Assembly: GCF_025506275.1 (NCBI RefSeq)
Contig: NZ_QYCP01000001.1
Span: 186,001 to 250,000 of the forward strand
DNA from: Brevibacterium permense
Lineage (GTDB): Bacteria; Actinomycetota; Actinomycetes; Actinomycetales; Brevibacteriaceae
Direction: 5' to 3'
Length of the DNA stretch: 64,000 nucleotides
Each line of letters begins with the position of its first letter. The first letter of the stretch is position 1. Shown here piece after piece: positions 1 through 8,110 of this stretch. The translations under genes were made by a program, and so were the position numbers. The notes beneath the pieces are model-generated. The model had not been told where the DNA came from and did not search any database. It was given only the letters and a program-made list of their open reading frames with translations.

Positions 1-136
1 CGGAATCGGATTCGCCGATGTGGAGCTTCTCAGGCAGATGCAGTTCTACGGGGTCGGGTTCACCGAAGAGCAGCTGCTCTTCCGGGCCCGGTCCCAACCC
101 GTTTCCCGACTGGAAATTCGTGTCGGGGTTACTCAT
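1..136 (-). CDS. hypothetical protein, N-terminal fragment (runs off the window)
   Basis: A minus-strand reading frame opens with ATG at 136 and stays open to the window edge, giving 45 residues that begin MSNPDTNFQSGNG. A strong ribosome binding site (AAGGAG) lies seven bases before the ATG, which is the main reason to accept it. The visible part is acidic and Gly/Pro-rich, with no membrane segment or recognised motif, so no function can be named. It is divergent from the MFS gene that starts at 371, and the 234 bp between them must hold both promoters. Confidence 0.6.
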   Translation of the reverse strand, partial: MSNPDTNFQSGNGLGPGPEEQLLFGEPDPVELHLPEKLHIGESDS

Positions 137-370
137 TTCGCTCTCCTTATCGGATGATTGGATTACCGTTTCACTCTGCCCCATTTCCCAGTCTCCTTCA
201 AGGCAACTTTCAGCCAAGACGCCCACAGCAGGGGTGAAATCCCTGGTCACGCAGAGAATTCGCTCTGCGCCGCAACAGGAAAGTCGACTTGCGAGAAGAG
301 CGGACCAAGCCGGGGAATCGCCCCACGGCTCACCCCACGTTTCGGACCCGGCATTCAGTACAGTGGCCTC

Positions 371-1705
371 ATGGCCTCGACGCTGACTTCACCCGGTTCG
401 AGCCCCGGTTCGGGCAATCGCCTGCGCATCTTCAATTGGGCACTGTGGGACTGGGGTTCGGCGTCCTTCAACGCTGTGATCATCACCTTCGTCTTCTCTC
501 CATATCTGACGAAGTCCGTCGCCGCGACCGAGGAAGCCGGCTCCTCGGCGTTGGGCTGGTCGATGGCCGCAGCCGGTTTCGTCATCGCCGTCATCGCTCC
601 GGCGGCCGGCACGCGAGCCGACGCCGGGGGACGCCATCGTCTGTGGCTGGGCGTGCACACCGGGATCGTCGTGCTCACGATGTTCGGGCTCTTCTTCGTC
701 CGCGACTCCCCCGACTACCTGTGGCTGGGCCTGCTGCTCCTGGCTGTGGGCAGCGTCTTCTTCGAATTCGCCGAGGTGTCCTACAACGGCATCATGGTCC
801 GCATCACCGACCCCGACAACGTCGGCAAGGTCTCCGGATTCGGCTGGGGCATGGGCTACGTCGGAGGGCTTGTCCTCCTCGTCATCCTCCTCGTCCTCGT
901 CATCCAACCCGAGGTCGGCTTCCTCGGCGCCAGCGACGAAGAGGGGCTGCGGTTCCGCATCGTCGCGGTGCTGTCAGCCGTGTGGTTCGCGATCTTCGCA
1001 CTCCCCGTCCTGTTCTCGGCACCGGGCGCGAACGCCAAGGGCACCTCGGGTGGGCATCCGATCCGGGCGTTCCTGTCCGACTATGCGGGCCTCGTCCGCC
1101 GTCTGATCCGGATGTGGTCGGCCGAGCATCAGACGCTGCGGTTCTTCATCGCCTCGGCGGTCTTCCGGGACGGTCTCGCCGCGATCTTCTCCTTCGCGGG
1201 CGTCCTCGCGGCCGGCAGCTACGGCTTCTCCGCCTCGGAGATCATCATCCTCGGTGTGGCCGCGAACGTCGCAGCGGGCGCCGGGGCAATGATCGCCGGA
1301 TGGTTCGATGATCGGCTCGGTCCGAAGCCCGTCATCATCGCCGGCCTCATCGTCATCATCCTAGGCGGGCTGCCGATCCTCTTCAGCGCCGAGGCGGACG
1401 TGTTCTGGGTCTGCGCCCTGATCCTGAGCTTCTGCGTCGGTCCGGTTCAGGCATCAAGCCGGTCGTTCCTGGCCCGGATCACGCCGCCGGAATCGGCCGG
1501 GGAGAACTTCGGGCTCTATGCCACGACGGGAAGGGCCGTGAGCTTCCTCGGTCCGGCCATGTTCGCGCTGGCGATCACGCTCTTCGGCTTCCAGCGGGCG
1601 GGGACGCTGGGCATCCTCATCGTTCTGGCCATCGGCCTGGCTCTCATCATCCCCGTCCGACCCGACGCCCCGGCACGCTCCATGCAGGCCCGGACGCAGG
1701 GCTGA
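371..1705 (+). CDS. MFS transporter (UMF1/Atg22-like)
   Basis: Predicted inner-membrane permease of 444 residues with about 12 hydrophobic segments. The N-terminal FNWALWDWGSASFNAVIITF is typical of the UMF1/Atg22-like branch of the major facilitator superfamily, whose substrates are mostly unknown. ATG 371 (MASTLTS) was preferred to the in-frame start at 158 because homologues begin shortly before the first helix and the extra 71 residues look non-coding. The gene stands alone and converges on the SRPBCC gene across a hairpin at 1735-1785. Substrate cannot be inferred. Confidence 0.85.
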   Translation: MASTLTSPGSSPGSGNRLRIFNWALWDWGSASFNAVIITFVFSPYLTKSVAATEEAGSSALGWSMAAAGFVIAVIAPAAGTRADAGGRHRLWLGVHTGIVVLTMFGLFFVRDSPDYLWLGLLLLAVGSVFFEFAEVSYNGIMVRITDPDNVGKVSGFGWGMGYVGGLVLLVILLVLVIQPEVGFLGASDEEGLRFRIVAVLSAVWFAIFALPVLFSAPGANAKGTSGGHPIRAFLSDYAGLVRRLIRMWSAEHQTLRFFIASAVFRDGLAAIFSFAGVLAAGSYGFSASEIIILGVAANVAAGAGAMIAGWFDDRLGPKPVIIAGLIVIILGGLPILFSAEADVFWVCALILSFCVGPVQASSRSFLARITPPESAGENFGLYATTGRAVSFLGPAMFALAITLFGFQRAGTLGILIVLAIGLALIIPVRPDAPARSMQARTQG

Positions 1706-1734
1706 ATCGGACCCCGGCGACTGTGCGCCGTTCC

Positions 1735-1785
1735 GCGGGAGAAGAATGTTGATTTCAGCGGCGCGAAGCAACATAAGTCTCCCGC
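1735..1785. terminator. hairpin between convergent genes, probable bidirectional terminator
   Basis: Arms 1735-1751 and 1769-1785 pair at 15 of 17 positions (left arm GCGGGAGAAGAATGTTG) around a 17-base loop. The hairpin lies 30 bp after the MFS stop and 40 bp after the SRPBCC stop on the other strand. There is no clear U-tract, so intrinsic termination is inferred from position and stem strength. Confidence 0.6.
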
Positions 1786-1825
1786 AGAATCGTCCTCTGC
1801 GAGTCCGGTCGGGTCGGTTCGCGCC

Positions 1826-2314
1826 TCAGCCGTGGGCCAGCAGGTCGTCGATCTGGTTGATCGCGCCGGTCGAGCCTTCGATGACACCCATCTCCAGCAC
1901 GGTGCGCAGCCCTTCGACCGAGTCGAAGACGGATTCGTAGGTGACGCGGGTGCCGGTCTCGATCGCTTCGAAGCTGTAGATGCAGCTGCTTCCGGGCATC
2001 GATTCGACGACGGCGAAGTCCTCATCGGCGAAGTAGTCTTGGAACTCCAGTCGCTTCGGACGATCGACTGAGGTCAGCTCCCACAGCCCGCAGAACTTCT
2101 CCCCCTCCGGACTCGTCATGAAGTACGTGACTCTGCCGCCGGGTTCGAGCGCATGGTCGACGACCGTGGCAGGATACGTCGGAGGACCCCAGATCTGCTC
2201 GAGCTGGCGGGGGTCGGCGTAGACCTCCCACACCCGCTCGACCGGCGCCGCGAATTCGGCGACGATCGTCAGCGTCAGTGTCTCTTCGTCATGAAATGTG
2301 TCGGTGACAGGCAT
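1826..2314 (-). CDS. SRPBCC / AHSA1-like protein
   Basis: 162-residue protein of the START/Bet v1-like SRPBCC fold, AHSA1 (Hsp90 ATPase activator homologue) branch. The opening VERVWEVYADPRQLEQIWGP and the central LEPGGRVTYFM are typical. These small cytosolic proteins bind hydrophobic ligands and are nearly always encoded next to an ArsR-type repressor, as here: the ArsR gene lies 31 bp upstream on the same strand, so the two probably form one transcript. The ligand is unknown. Confidence 0.85.
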   Translation of the reverse strand: MPVTDTFHDEETLTLTIVAEFAAPVERVWEVYADPRQLEQIWGPPTYPATVVDHALEPGGRVTYFMTSPEGEKFCGLWELTSVDRPKRLEFQDYFADEDFAVVESMPGSSCIYSFEAIETGTRVTYESVFDSVEGLRTVLEMGVIEGSTGAINQIDDLLAHG

Positions 2315-2345
2315 GGCTGCTCCTCGAGCGTTGTGGTGGTCTGCC

Positions 2346-2699
2346 TCACGACCCGGCCCGTTGGTCCCCGGCCAGAAGGTCGTCGATTCTCTGCACTCGT
2401 TCGACCCACTGGCCTTCGAGCTCGGCGAGCATGCTCCTGATGGTGCGGAGCGGGCCCACCTCTGCGTGAGCGATCTGCCGCTTGCCGACTCGGCGCTTCG
2501 TCACCAGTCCTGCACGTTCGAGGACCGCGACGTGCTTCTGCACTGCGGCGAAGCTCATGTCGTAGCCGTCGGCCAGATCGGACACGGAAAGTCCCTCCCC
2601 TGCGACTCGACGCACGATATCGCGCCGGGTGCGGTCGGCCAATGCCTGGAAAAGCGCATCCGCCTCGTCATCGAGAAGTCCTTTCATGCGGTCAATCAT
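2346..2699 (-). CDS. ArsR-family transcriptional regulator
   Basis: 117-residue winged-helix protein. LADRTRRDIVRRVAGEGLSVSDLADGYDMSFAAVQKHVAVLERAGLV is the helix-turn-helix and wing region. It has no Cys-rich metal site, so it belongs to the SRPBCC-linked ArsR group rather than the metal sensors. ATG 2699 was taken; ATG 2687 (MKGLL) is also possible. Neither start has a good ribosome binding site and an operator palindrome overlaps 2699, so a leaderless message is plausible. It likely represses itself and the downstream SRPBCC gene. Confidence 0.85.
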   Translation of the reverse strand: MIDRMKGLLDDEADALFQALADRTRRDIVRRVAGEGLSVSDLADGYDMSFAAVQKHVAVLERAGLVTKRRVGKRQIAHAEVGPLRTIRSMLAELEGQWVERVQRIDDLLAGDQRAGS

Positions 2700-2718
2700 A
2701 CAACCGACTGGTTGTATG
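2697..2718. promoter_or_regulatory. inverted-repeat operator overlapping the ArsR start codon
   Basis: Two perfect 9-bp arms, CATACAACC (2697-2705) and GGTTGTATG (2710-2718), are separated by 4 bp. The left arm includes the start codon of the ArsR gene read on the minus strand. ArsR proteins bind such palindromes, so autorepression is the natural reading. Confidence 0.7.
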
Positions 2719-2783
2719 TAAATAGAGGCGGGAGAACTTTTTCATCCAGAACAGAGGTGCGAGAACTTTCTGCATCCGAACCA

Positions 2784-2830
2784 TTGACACCCGCGCTTGA
2801 ACACGCGTTTAATATTAAACATGCGTTCAA
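2784..2830 (+). promoter_or_regulatory. promoter and operator of the TetR/ABC exporter operon
   Basis: TTGACA (2784-2789) and TTTAAT (2808-2813) are spaced by 18 bp. The ATG at 2821 lies seven bases after the -10 box, so the message is probably leaderless. The -10 sits inside a 34-bp imperfect palindrome (2797-2830, 14 of 17 arm positions match) whose core GTTTAATATTAAAC is perfect. This is the expected target of the TetR protein encoded immediately after it. Confidence 0.7.
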
Positions 2831-3465
2831 CAGATCCGGATTCCGACTCCCGCCGCTCTCCGAACTCCTCGCCCGAGACAGCGGAGAAGATCCTGACTGC
2901 CGCCGTCGCCGAGTTCGCCCGCCACGGGTTCACGAAGACGACTGTTCGCGGCATCGCCGCTGCAGCCGAGGTCTCCCCCGGATTGGTCATCCACCATTTC
3001 GGGTCGAAGGACGGACTGCGCAGCGCCTGCGACGAGCACGTGTTCGAACGGATCACCGAGTCGAAGGCGAAAAACGCCAGCTACGCCACCATGGCCGTGC
3101 AGATGATGTTCGACGATCCTGAGATGTCCACCGCCGTGGACTACCTGGTCAAGTCCCTGCTCGACCCGAGTGAGCACGGTCAGCGGTACTTCGACCACTA
3201 CGTCGACCTCGTCGAGTCCTATCTCACCGACGGTTTCGCCGGATACACCTTCCGACAGAGCGAAGATCCTCATGGACAGGCGGCGACCATCGCGGTCATG
3301 GCGCTGGCCCCCTCCATCCTCGAACATCGCCTGCATTCGGTTCTCGGCACCGAAGACACCACCGACATGATGACCCGACTCGCCCCGCATCTGCTCGATC
3401 TCTACCTGCACGGAGCGATCGAGTCCGTCCCGGAAGACTCTGATTTAGGAGATGAGGAATCATGA
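2821..3465 (+). CDS. TetR-family transcriptional regulator
   Basis: 214-residue repressor. Residues about 20-65 form the TetR DNA-binding domain ([19 protein letters not shown], then [16 protein letters not shown]); the rest is a helical ligand-binding domain. ATG 2821 was chosen over an in-frame TTG at 2797 because the upstream bases form the promoter and operator. The stop overlaps the start of the ABC ATPase gene by 4 bp, so the regulator and the exporter are one operon. It most likely represses its own operon and responds to a compound the exporter removes. Confidence 0.9.
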   Translation: MRSTDPDSDSRRSPNSSPETAEKILTAAVAEFARHGFTKTTVRGIAAAAEVSPGLVIHHFGSKDGLRSACDEHVFERITESKAKNASYATMAVQMMFDDPEMSTAVDYLVKSLLDPSEHGQRYFDHYVDLVESYLTDGFAGYTFRQSEDPHGQAATIAVMALAPSILEHRLHSVLGTEDTTDMMTRLAPHLLDLYLHGAIESVPEDSDLGDEES

Positions 3466-4400
3466 GCACCCTGACCCGCACCCGCCGCATCGACGACAGC
3501 AGAGCCTCCGTCTCGGCGGCGATCTCGATGCGAGACGTCGTGAAATCCTACGGACGCGTCCGCGCGCTCGACGGCCTCGACCTCGAGGTCGCGCGCGGCG
3601 AAGTCCACGGCTTCCTCGGCCCCAACGGCGCCGGCAAGTCGACGACGATCCGGATTCTGCTCGGAATCCTGCGACACAACTCGGGTACGGTGCGCCTCCT
3701 CGGCGAGGATCCCTGGTCGAAGGCGGTGCCCCTGCACCGCCGCCTGGCCTATGTTCCCGGCGATGTGGAACTGTGGCCGGGACTGACCGGCGGTGAGGCG
3801 ATCGACCTGTTCGCCCGGCTGCGCGGAGGGGTCGACAGACGCCGCCGCGATGAACTCATCGAACGCTTCGACCTCGACCCGCGGAAGAAGGGCCGGACCT
3901 ATTCGAAGGGCAACCGGCAGAAGGTTGCGCTCATCTCCGCACTGGCCTCGGACGTCGAACTGCTGCTCCTCGACGAGCCGACGGCCGGGCTCGACCCGCT
4001 CATGGAGGCGGTGTTCCAGGACTGCATCCGCGAGGCGAAGGAGGCCGGTCGCACGGTGCTGCTCTCCAGCCACATCCTCGCCCAGGTCGAGGCCCTGGCC
4101 GATCGGGTGTCGATCATCCGCTCCGGACGCATCGTCGAGACGGGAACTCTGTCGGAGCTGCGACACCTGTCCCGGACGACGATCACCGTCGGGCTCGAAC
4201 ACGATGTGCCCGCCCTGGCCGAGATGACCGGTGTCCACGACCTCGTCCGCGAAGGATCACGGCTGCATTTCAGCGCCGATACGGCGCAGCTGCCCCGGAT
4301 CATGCGGGCGCTCGGCGAACACGATGTCGACTCGCTCACCGCGACCCCGCCGACTCTCGAGCAGCTGCTGCTGCGTCACTACGGCAAGGAGGAGTCATGA
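3462..4400 (+). CDS. ABC transporter ATP-binding protein (drug-exporter type)
   Basis: 312 residues. Walker [10 protein letters not shown] at 53-61, a signature motif of YSKGNRQKV form, and Walker [13 protein letters not shown] followed by LLSSHIL (H-loop) are all present. The modified signature is typical of DrrA-like export ATPases. It overlaps the TetR gene upstream and the permease downstream by 4 bp each. It energises the permease encoded next; substrate unknown, but TetR plus DrrA/polyketide-exporter-like pairs usually handle hydrophobic toxic compounds. Confidence 0.9.
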   Translation: MSTLTRTRRIDDSRASVSAAISMRDVVKSYGRVRALDGLDLEVARGEVHGFLGPNGAGKSTTIRILLGILRHNSGTVRLLGEDPWSKAVPLHRRLAYVPGDVELWPGLTGGEAIDLFARLRGGVDRRRRDELIERFDLDPRKKGRTYSKGNRQKVALISALASDVELLLLDEPTAGLDPLMEAVFQDCIREAKEAGRTVLLSSHILAQVEALADRVSIIRSGRIVETGTLSELRHLSRTTITVGLEHDVPALAEMTGVHDLVREGSRLHFSADTAQLPRIMRALGEHDVDSLTATPPTLEQLLLRHYGKEES

Positions 4401-6133
4401 ATCTGCTGGCCGCATACACGGACGACGGGGATCGCACTGTCCACGGAGGTCCCGGGAACTCACCGCAAACCGGGCATCATCATGGTGCACATGAGCGGGA
4501 ACGGCGTGGCCGCCTCGGCGGGGAAACCCTGGCAGGGCTGGGCCATCTGCTGAGGTTCATGCTCCGACGGGACCGGTTGTGGCTGCCTGTCTGGGTGCTT
4601 GCTCTCTCCGCACTCACCGCGTATTTCGCGAATGCGATCGCCGTGGTCATGGATTCGGATTCGCTGCAGGCGATGACGGCGTTCGCGAAGAATCCGGTGA
4701 TGGCGCTCATCACGGGGCCGGGTTACGGGCTCGACCAGGTGACGATCCCGCGGTTCATCGTCGGCATGTACGGGGTGTTCCTCATGATCGGGGCGGCTCT
4801 GATGTCGATCCTCACCGTCTCCCGGCATACGCGCGCCGAGGAGCAGACCGGGCGGGCCGAACTCGTCCGCGCCGGCGTCACCGGTCGGCATACTCAGCTC
4901 ATCGCGGCCCTCGTGCTCACGGTGATCATGAATCTCCTGCTCAGCGCGGGCATGGCGGCGGCGTTCGGGTTCTCTCAGGCCGAACCGGATTCGTGGTCGG
5001 CGACGGTGCTGTTCACGGTCGGAATCGGCGCGGTGGGGTGTGTCTTCGCCGCAGTCACCGCGGTCACGGTGCAGCTGAGCGCCTTCGCCAGGGCTGCCTC
5101 GTCGATGGCCGGCGCGGTGCTCGCGCTCACCTTCGTCCTCCGTGGAATCGGCGACATGTCGGCGGTGTCCGGGGGTTCGCTCGATTGGCTGTCGTGGCTC
5201 TCACCCTTGGGATGGGCGCAGCAGACAGCGCCGTTCACCCTCGACCGCTGGTGGCCGCTGCTGTACTCCGTCGGTCTGTTCGCGGTCCTGACCGTCTTGG
5301 CGTTGGTGCTGCAGTCACGTCGTGATCTGGGTGCCGGGATCGTCGCCGAACGGCCGGGCCGGTCGCAGGCGGGACCGCTGCTGTCGACACCCCTGGGTCT
5401 GGCCCTGCGGCTGCAGGCCTCGAATCTGATCTGGTGGTCGATCAGCATGCTGGTCATGGGCGTGGTGTTCGGTTCGTTCACCGGGCCCATGGACGAAGGA
5501 GCCGCGGGAATGCCCCCGGAGATCCTGTCGATCATGGGCGGGCGGTCCGGAATCGTTGACGGCTACCTTGGCTATATGGCCCTGTACTTCGCGATCATCG
5601 TTGCCGCCTATGCCGTCATCGCCGCAGGCGGGGTGCGGTCCGAGGAAGCGTCATTCCACACCGAACCGGTGCTCGCGACCGCAGTCTCCCGCAGCGGATG
5701 GTTGGTTTCCTGGGCAGTGGTGACTCTGGTCGGGGCCGGTTGGCTGATGGGCATGGCCGGCCTCGGTGAAGGGGTGGGAGCCGCGATGTCGATGGACGAT
5801 TGGTCCCTGGTGTGGCCGACCCTGCTCGGGCATCTCGCGCAGACGCCGTCGATCTGGGCGCTGCTCGGGTTCGCCTACCTGCTCTATGGATTCGTCCCGC
5901 GGCTGATGAGCCTGAGTTGGATCGTCTTCGGCGCCTCGGCGGTGCTCGCCCTCTTCGGCGGACTGATGCAGCTCGACGACGCTGTCCTCGATCTGTCCCT
6001 GTTCACCCATATCGGCCAATATCCGGCCCAGGATCTCTCCGCCGAGGCGGTGCTCTGGTTCGTCGTGATCGCTGTGGTTCTCACCGGGGCGGGCATGCTC
6101 GGGTTCCGAAGGCGGGATCTGGTGACCGCGTGA
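4397..6133 (+). CDS. ABC exporter permease (polyketide-exporter-like)
   Basis: 578-residue membrane protein with about 12 hydrophobic helices in two similar halves, as in the 'exporter of polyketide antibiotics' permeases that pair with one DrrA-like ATPase. The first 45 residues are polar and His/Gly/Arg-rich ([17 protein letters not shown]) and precede the first helix; whether they are translated from ATG 4397 is fairly safe given the 4-bp overlap with the ATPase gene. Last gene of the TetR operon. Confidence 0.88.
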   Translation: MNLLAAYTDDGDRTVHGGPGNSPQTGHHHGAHERERRGRLGGETLAGLGHLLRFMLRRDRLWLPVWVLALSALTAYFANAIAVVMDSDSLQAMTAFAKNPVMALITGPGYGLDQVTIPRFIVGMYGVFLMIGAALMSILTVSRHTRAEEQTGRAELVRAGVTGRHTQLIAALVLTVIMNLLLSAGMAAAFGFSQAEPDSWSATVLFTVGIGAVGCVFAAVTAVTVQLSAFARAASSMAGAVLALTFVLRGIGDMSAVSGGSLDWLSWLSPLGWAQQTAPFTLDRWWPLLYSVGLFAVLTVLALVLQSRRDLGAGIVAERPGRSQAGPLLSTPLGLALRLQASNLIWWSISMLVMGVVFGSFTGPMDEGAAGMPPEILSIMGGRSGIVDGYLGYMALYFAIIVAAYAVIAAGGVRSEEASFHTEPVLATAVSRSGWLVSWAVVTLVGAGWLMGMAGLGEGVGAAMSMDDWSLVWPTLLGHLAQTPSIWALLGFAYLLYGFVPRLMSLSWIVFGASAVLALFGGLMQLDDAVLDLSLFTHIGQYPAQDLSAEAVLWFVVIAVVLTGAGMLGFRRRDLVTA

Positions 6134-6352
6134 GGGGCGTGGGCTGCGTGAGAGAGCGGCCCGCTGAGCGAATGGGCGTCCGGGGGTCATGATCGTCAGC
6201 GCGGGATCGGAATGGATTCGTCACCTGAGATGACTCCGCGCAGTTCTACGCTGGATACACCTCGGGCCGTCCTCGACGGCTTCTCCCCCGTCGCATGCGG
6301 TCCCAGGACCCTGCACTCCTTCCGAACGCACCCCACCGAAGAGGCGCCCGCC

Positions 6353-8026
6353 ATGATGAGCAGCTCAATCCCCTTGATGACCGATATCGCGATCCTCGGC
6401 TCCGGTGCGTCAGGGACTCACGGTCTCCTGGAGATCCTCTCGCGCCTGACCGCGAGGAGGACCGAACTCCTCGAGCCTGTGCGCATCACCGTCATCGACC
6501 GTGACCAGCAGTTCCACTCGGGCCTGCCCTATGGACATCGCTCGGGACGATCATCGCTGCTCATCTCCGATCTCGAGCATTTCCTCCCCGACCGTGAACG
6601 CGGCGTTTTCATCGCCTGGCTGGAGGGCCAGCGTGAGGAGATGCTGCGGTGGGCCGCAGCCGGCAGGGCCCCGGACTCCCCTCTCGCTGAGGCCATGGAG
6701 ATCAACTGGATCCTCCGCCACGAGCAGGACATACGACAGAGCCGGTGGGAGCGTCTCTATCTTCCCCGGCGTCTCTATGGTCAGCATCTTGCCGAACTCG
6801 TCTCTGCGGCACTCGAGGAGGCTCGCGATGTCGCCGAGGTCGACTTCGTCCACGCAGACATCGACGAGATCACACACACCCCAGCCGGTGTCCTTCTGCG
6901 CGAGAACGCCGTCACGGGTGGGAGCCGATTCGAGCTGCACGCTCGCTCGCTGCTCCTGGCGATCGGCTCACCTCCCGTCAAAGAGCTCATCGTCGTCGAC
7001 GGCGGGCGCGGCTCGGCTGCCGGCAGCGCGGAGGACGAGCTCGACTCAGGCATCATCGCCGACCTTCACGAACCGAGCCTCGACCATGTGATCGAGCGGA
7101 CCTGGGCGCGGCTCGAGTCCCTGCCGGTCGACCAGCGCGACATCCTCCTCGTCGGGGGCAATGCCGATGCACTGGAGTTCATCCTCGCCTCGCACCGGCT
7201 CCGCCGCGCCACCGCAGCGCGCCTTCACATCCTCTGCTCCCGGGGACGACCGCACTACTGGCACCATGATCGCCCGGGAGAGACCGCGTCGACACCGCTG
7301 CTCGACCGGCTGCTGTCCGCCGCTGAGGCGGGTGAGCCGCTGCGGGCACAGGAACTCAGCCGCACGGTCGCGGCGGAGCTGACCGCCGCGATCGAGAAGG
7401 GCACCGCCAATTCGACTATTGCGGTGCTCATCGGAGCGGTCGGCTCCTCTCTGGCCTATATGGACGACTACGAGAGATGCTCGATGGCCGCCGAGCACGG
7501 TCTCATCATCAATGATCTGCTGCGCCGCTCCGGAGGCGATTCTCTCGACCTCCTCGTCGAGGGCATCGATGAGGGAACCATCGGTTTCGTTCCCGGTCGT
7601 TTCCGCGAAGCCCGGATCACCGCGGGCCGACTGGCCGTCACCGTGGATCCGGCGCGCCAGGCCGCGGCGCCGGACTCCTCATCGACATCACCGGCTCGAG
7701 ACTATGCCGTCATCGTCAACGGGACGGGGTTCGAACGGGTGACCGACACCCGGTCCGCCCTGCTGCGTCAGATGCTCGGATCCGGCGTCGCCCGCCCCTC
7801 GGCTTCACGGACGGGCCTCGTCCTGGATGCGTCGTTCCGCGCCGCGTCGGGGATCTTCGTCCTCGGACCGCTCATCGCCGGCCACACTCAGGGGGCGGCC
7901 GCCTATTGGCACATCGAGAGTGTGATCAGGATCCTCTCGCTGGCCGGTCAGGTCGCCGAGGAACTCGTCGTCGACCTCTTCGATCGGCAGACGCTGGATG
8001 CGCGGGTGCAGGTCCCCGCGTTGTGA
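6353..8026 (+). CDS. FAD/NAD(P)-binding protein (NAD_binding_9 type)
   Basis: About 557 residues. The N-terminus IAILGSGASGTHGLLEIL is a Rossmann dinucleotide-binding motif of the GxGxxG type, followed by HSGLPYGH, characteristic of the FAD-NAD(P)-binding family PF13454. The C-terminal part returns to a flavoprotein pattern (GIFVLGPLIAGHTQGAAAYWHIES). ATG 6353 (MMSSSIP) was chosen because the preceding 47 in-frame codons read as non-coding. The reaction and partner are unknown; homologues are thought to be cytosolic oxidoreductases. It ends convergently with the LuxR gene at 8111. Confidence 0.75.
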   Translation: MMSSSIPLMTDIAILGSGASGTHGLLEILSRLTARRTELLEPVRITVIDRDQQFHSGLPYGHRSGRSSLLISDLEHFLPDRERGVFIAWLEGQREEMLRWAAAGRAPDSPLAEAMEINWILRHEQDIRQSRWERLYLPRRLYGQHLAELVSAALEEARDVAEVDFVHADIDEITHTPAGVLLRENAVTGGSRFELHARSLLLAIGSPPVKELIVVDGGRGSAAGSAEDELDSGIIADLHEPSLDHVIERTWARLESLPVDQRDILLVGGNADALEFILASHRLRRATAARLHILCSRGRPHYWHHDRPGETASTPLLDRLLSAAEAGEPLRAQELSRTVAAELTAAIEKGTANSTIAVLIGAVGSSLAYMDDYERCSMAAEHGLIINDLLRRSGGDSLDLLVEGIDEGTIGFVPGRFREARITAGRLAVTVDPARQAAAPDSSSTSPARDYAVIVNGTGFERVTDTRSALLRQMLGSGVARPSASRTGLVLDASFRAASGIFVLGPLIAGHTQGAAAYWHIESVIRILSLAGQVAEELVVDLFDRQTLDARVQVPAL

Positions 8027-8079
8027 CCGCGGTACGCAGGCCCCCGCATGAGTGGCAGGTTCCCGCGCTGTGACCGCGG
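8009..8079. repeat. stop-codon-spanning 24-bp direct repeat
   Basis: Positions 8009-8032 (the last codons, stop and first bases after the flavoprotein gene) recur at 8056-8079 with 2 mismatches; shared core GTGACCGCGG. The second copy lies in the short convergent gap and again reads Val-Pro-Ala-Leu-stop. It looks like a partial duplication of the gene tail. Confidence 0.7.
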
Positions 8080-8110
8080 CCCTGCGGCGACGGAACCGTC
8101 GGGTCGTCCT

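Noticed and set aside
18..386. Plus-strand ORF at the left edge
   Set aside because: Antisense to the partial gene with a strong ribosome binding site and low-complexity in composition; it is a shadow frame.
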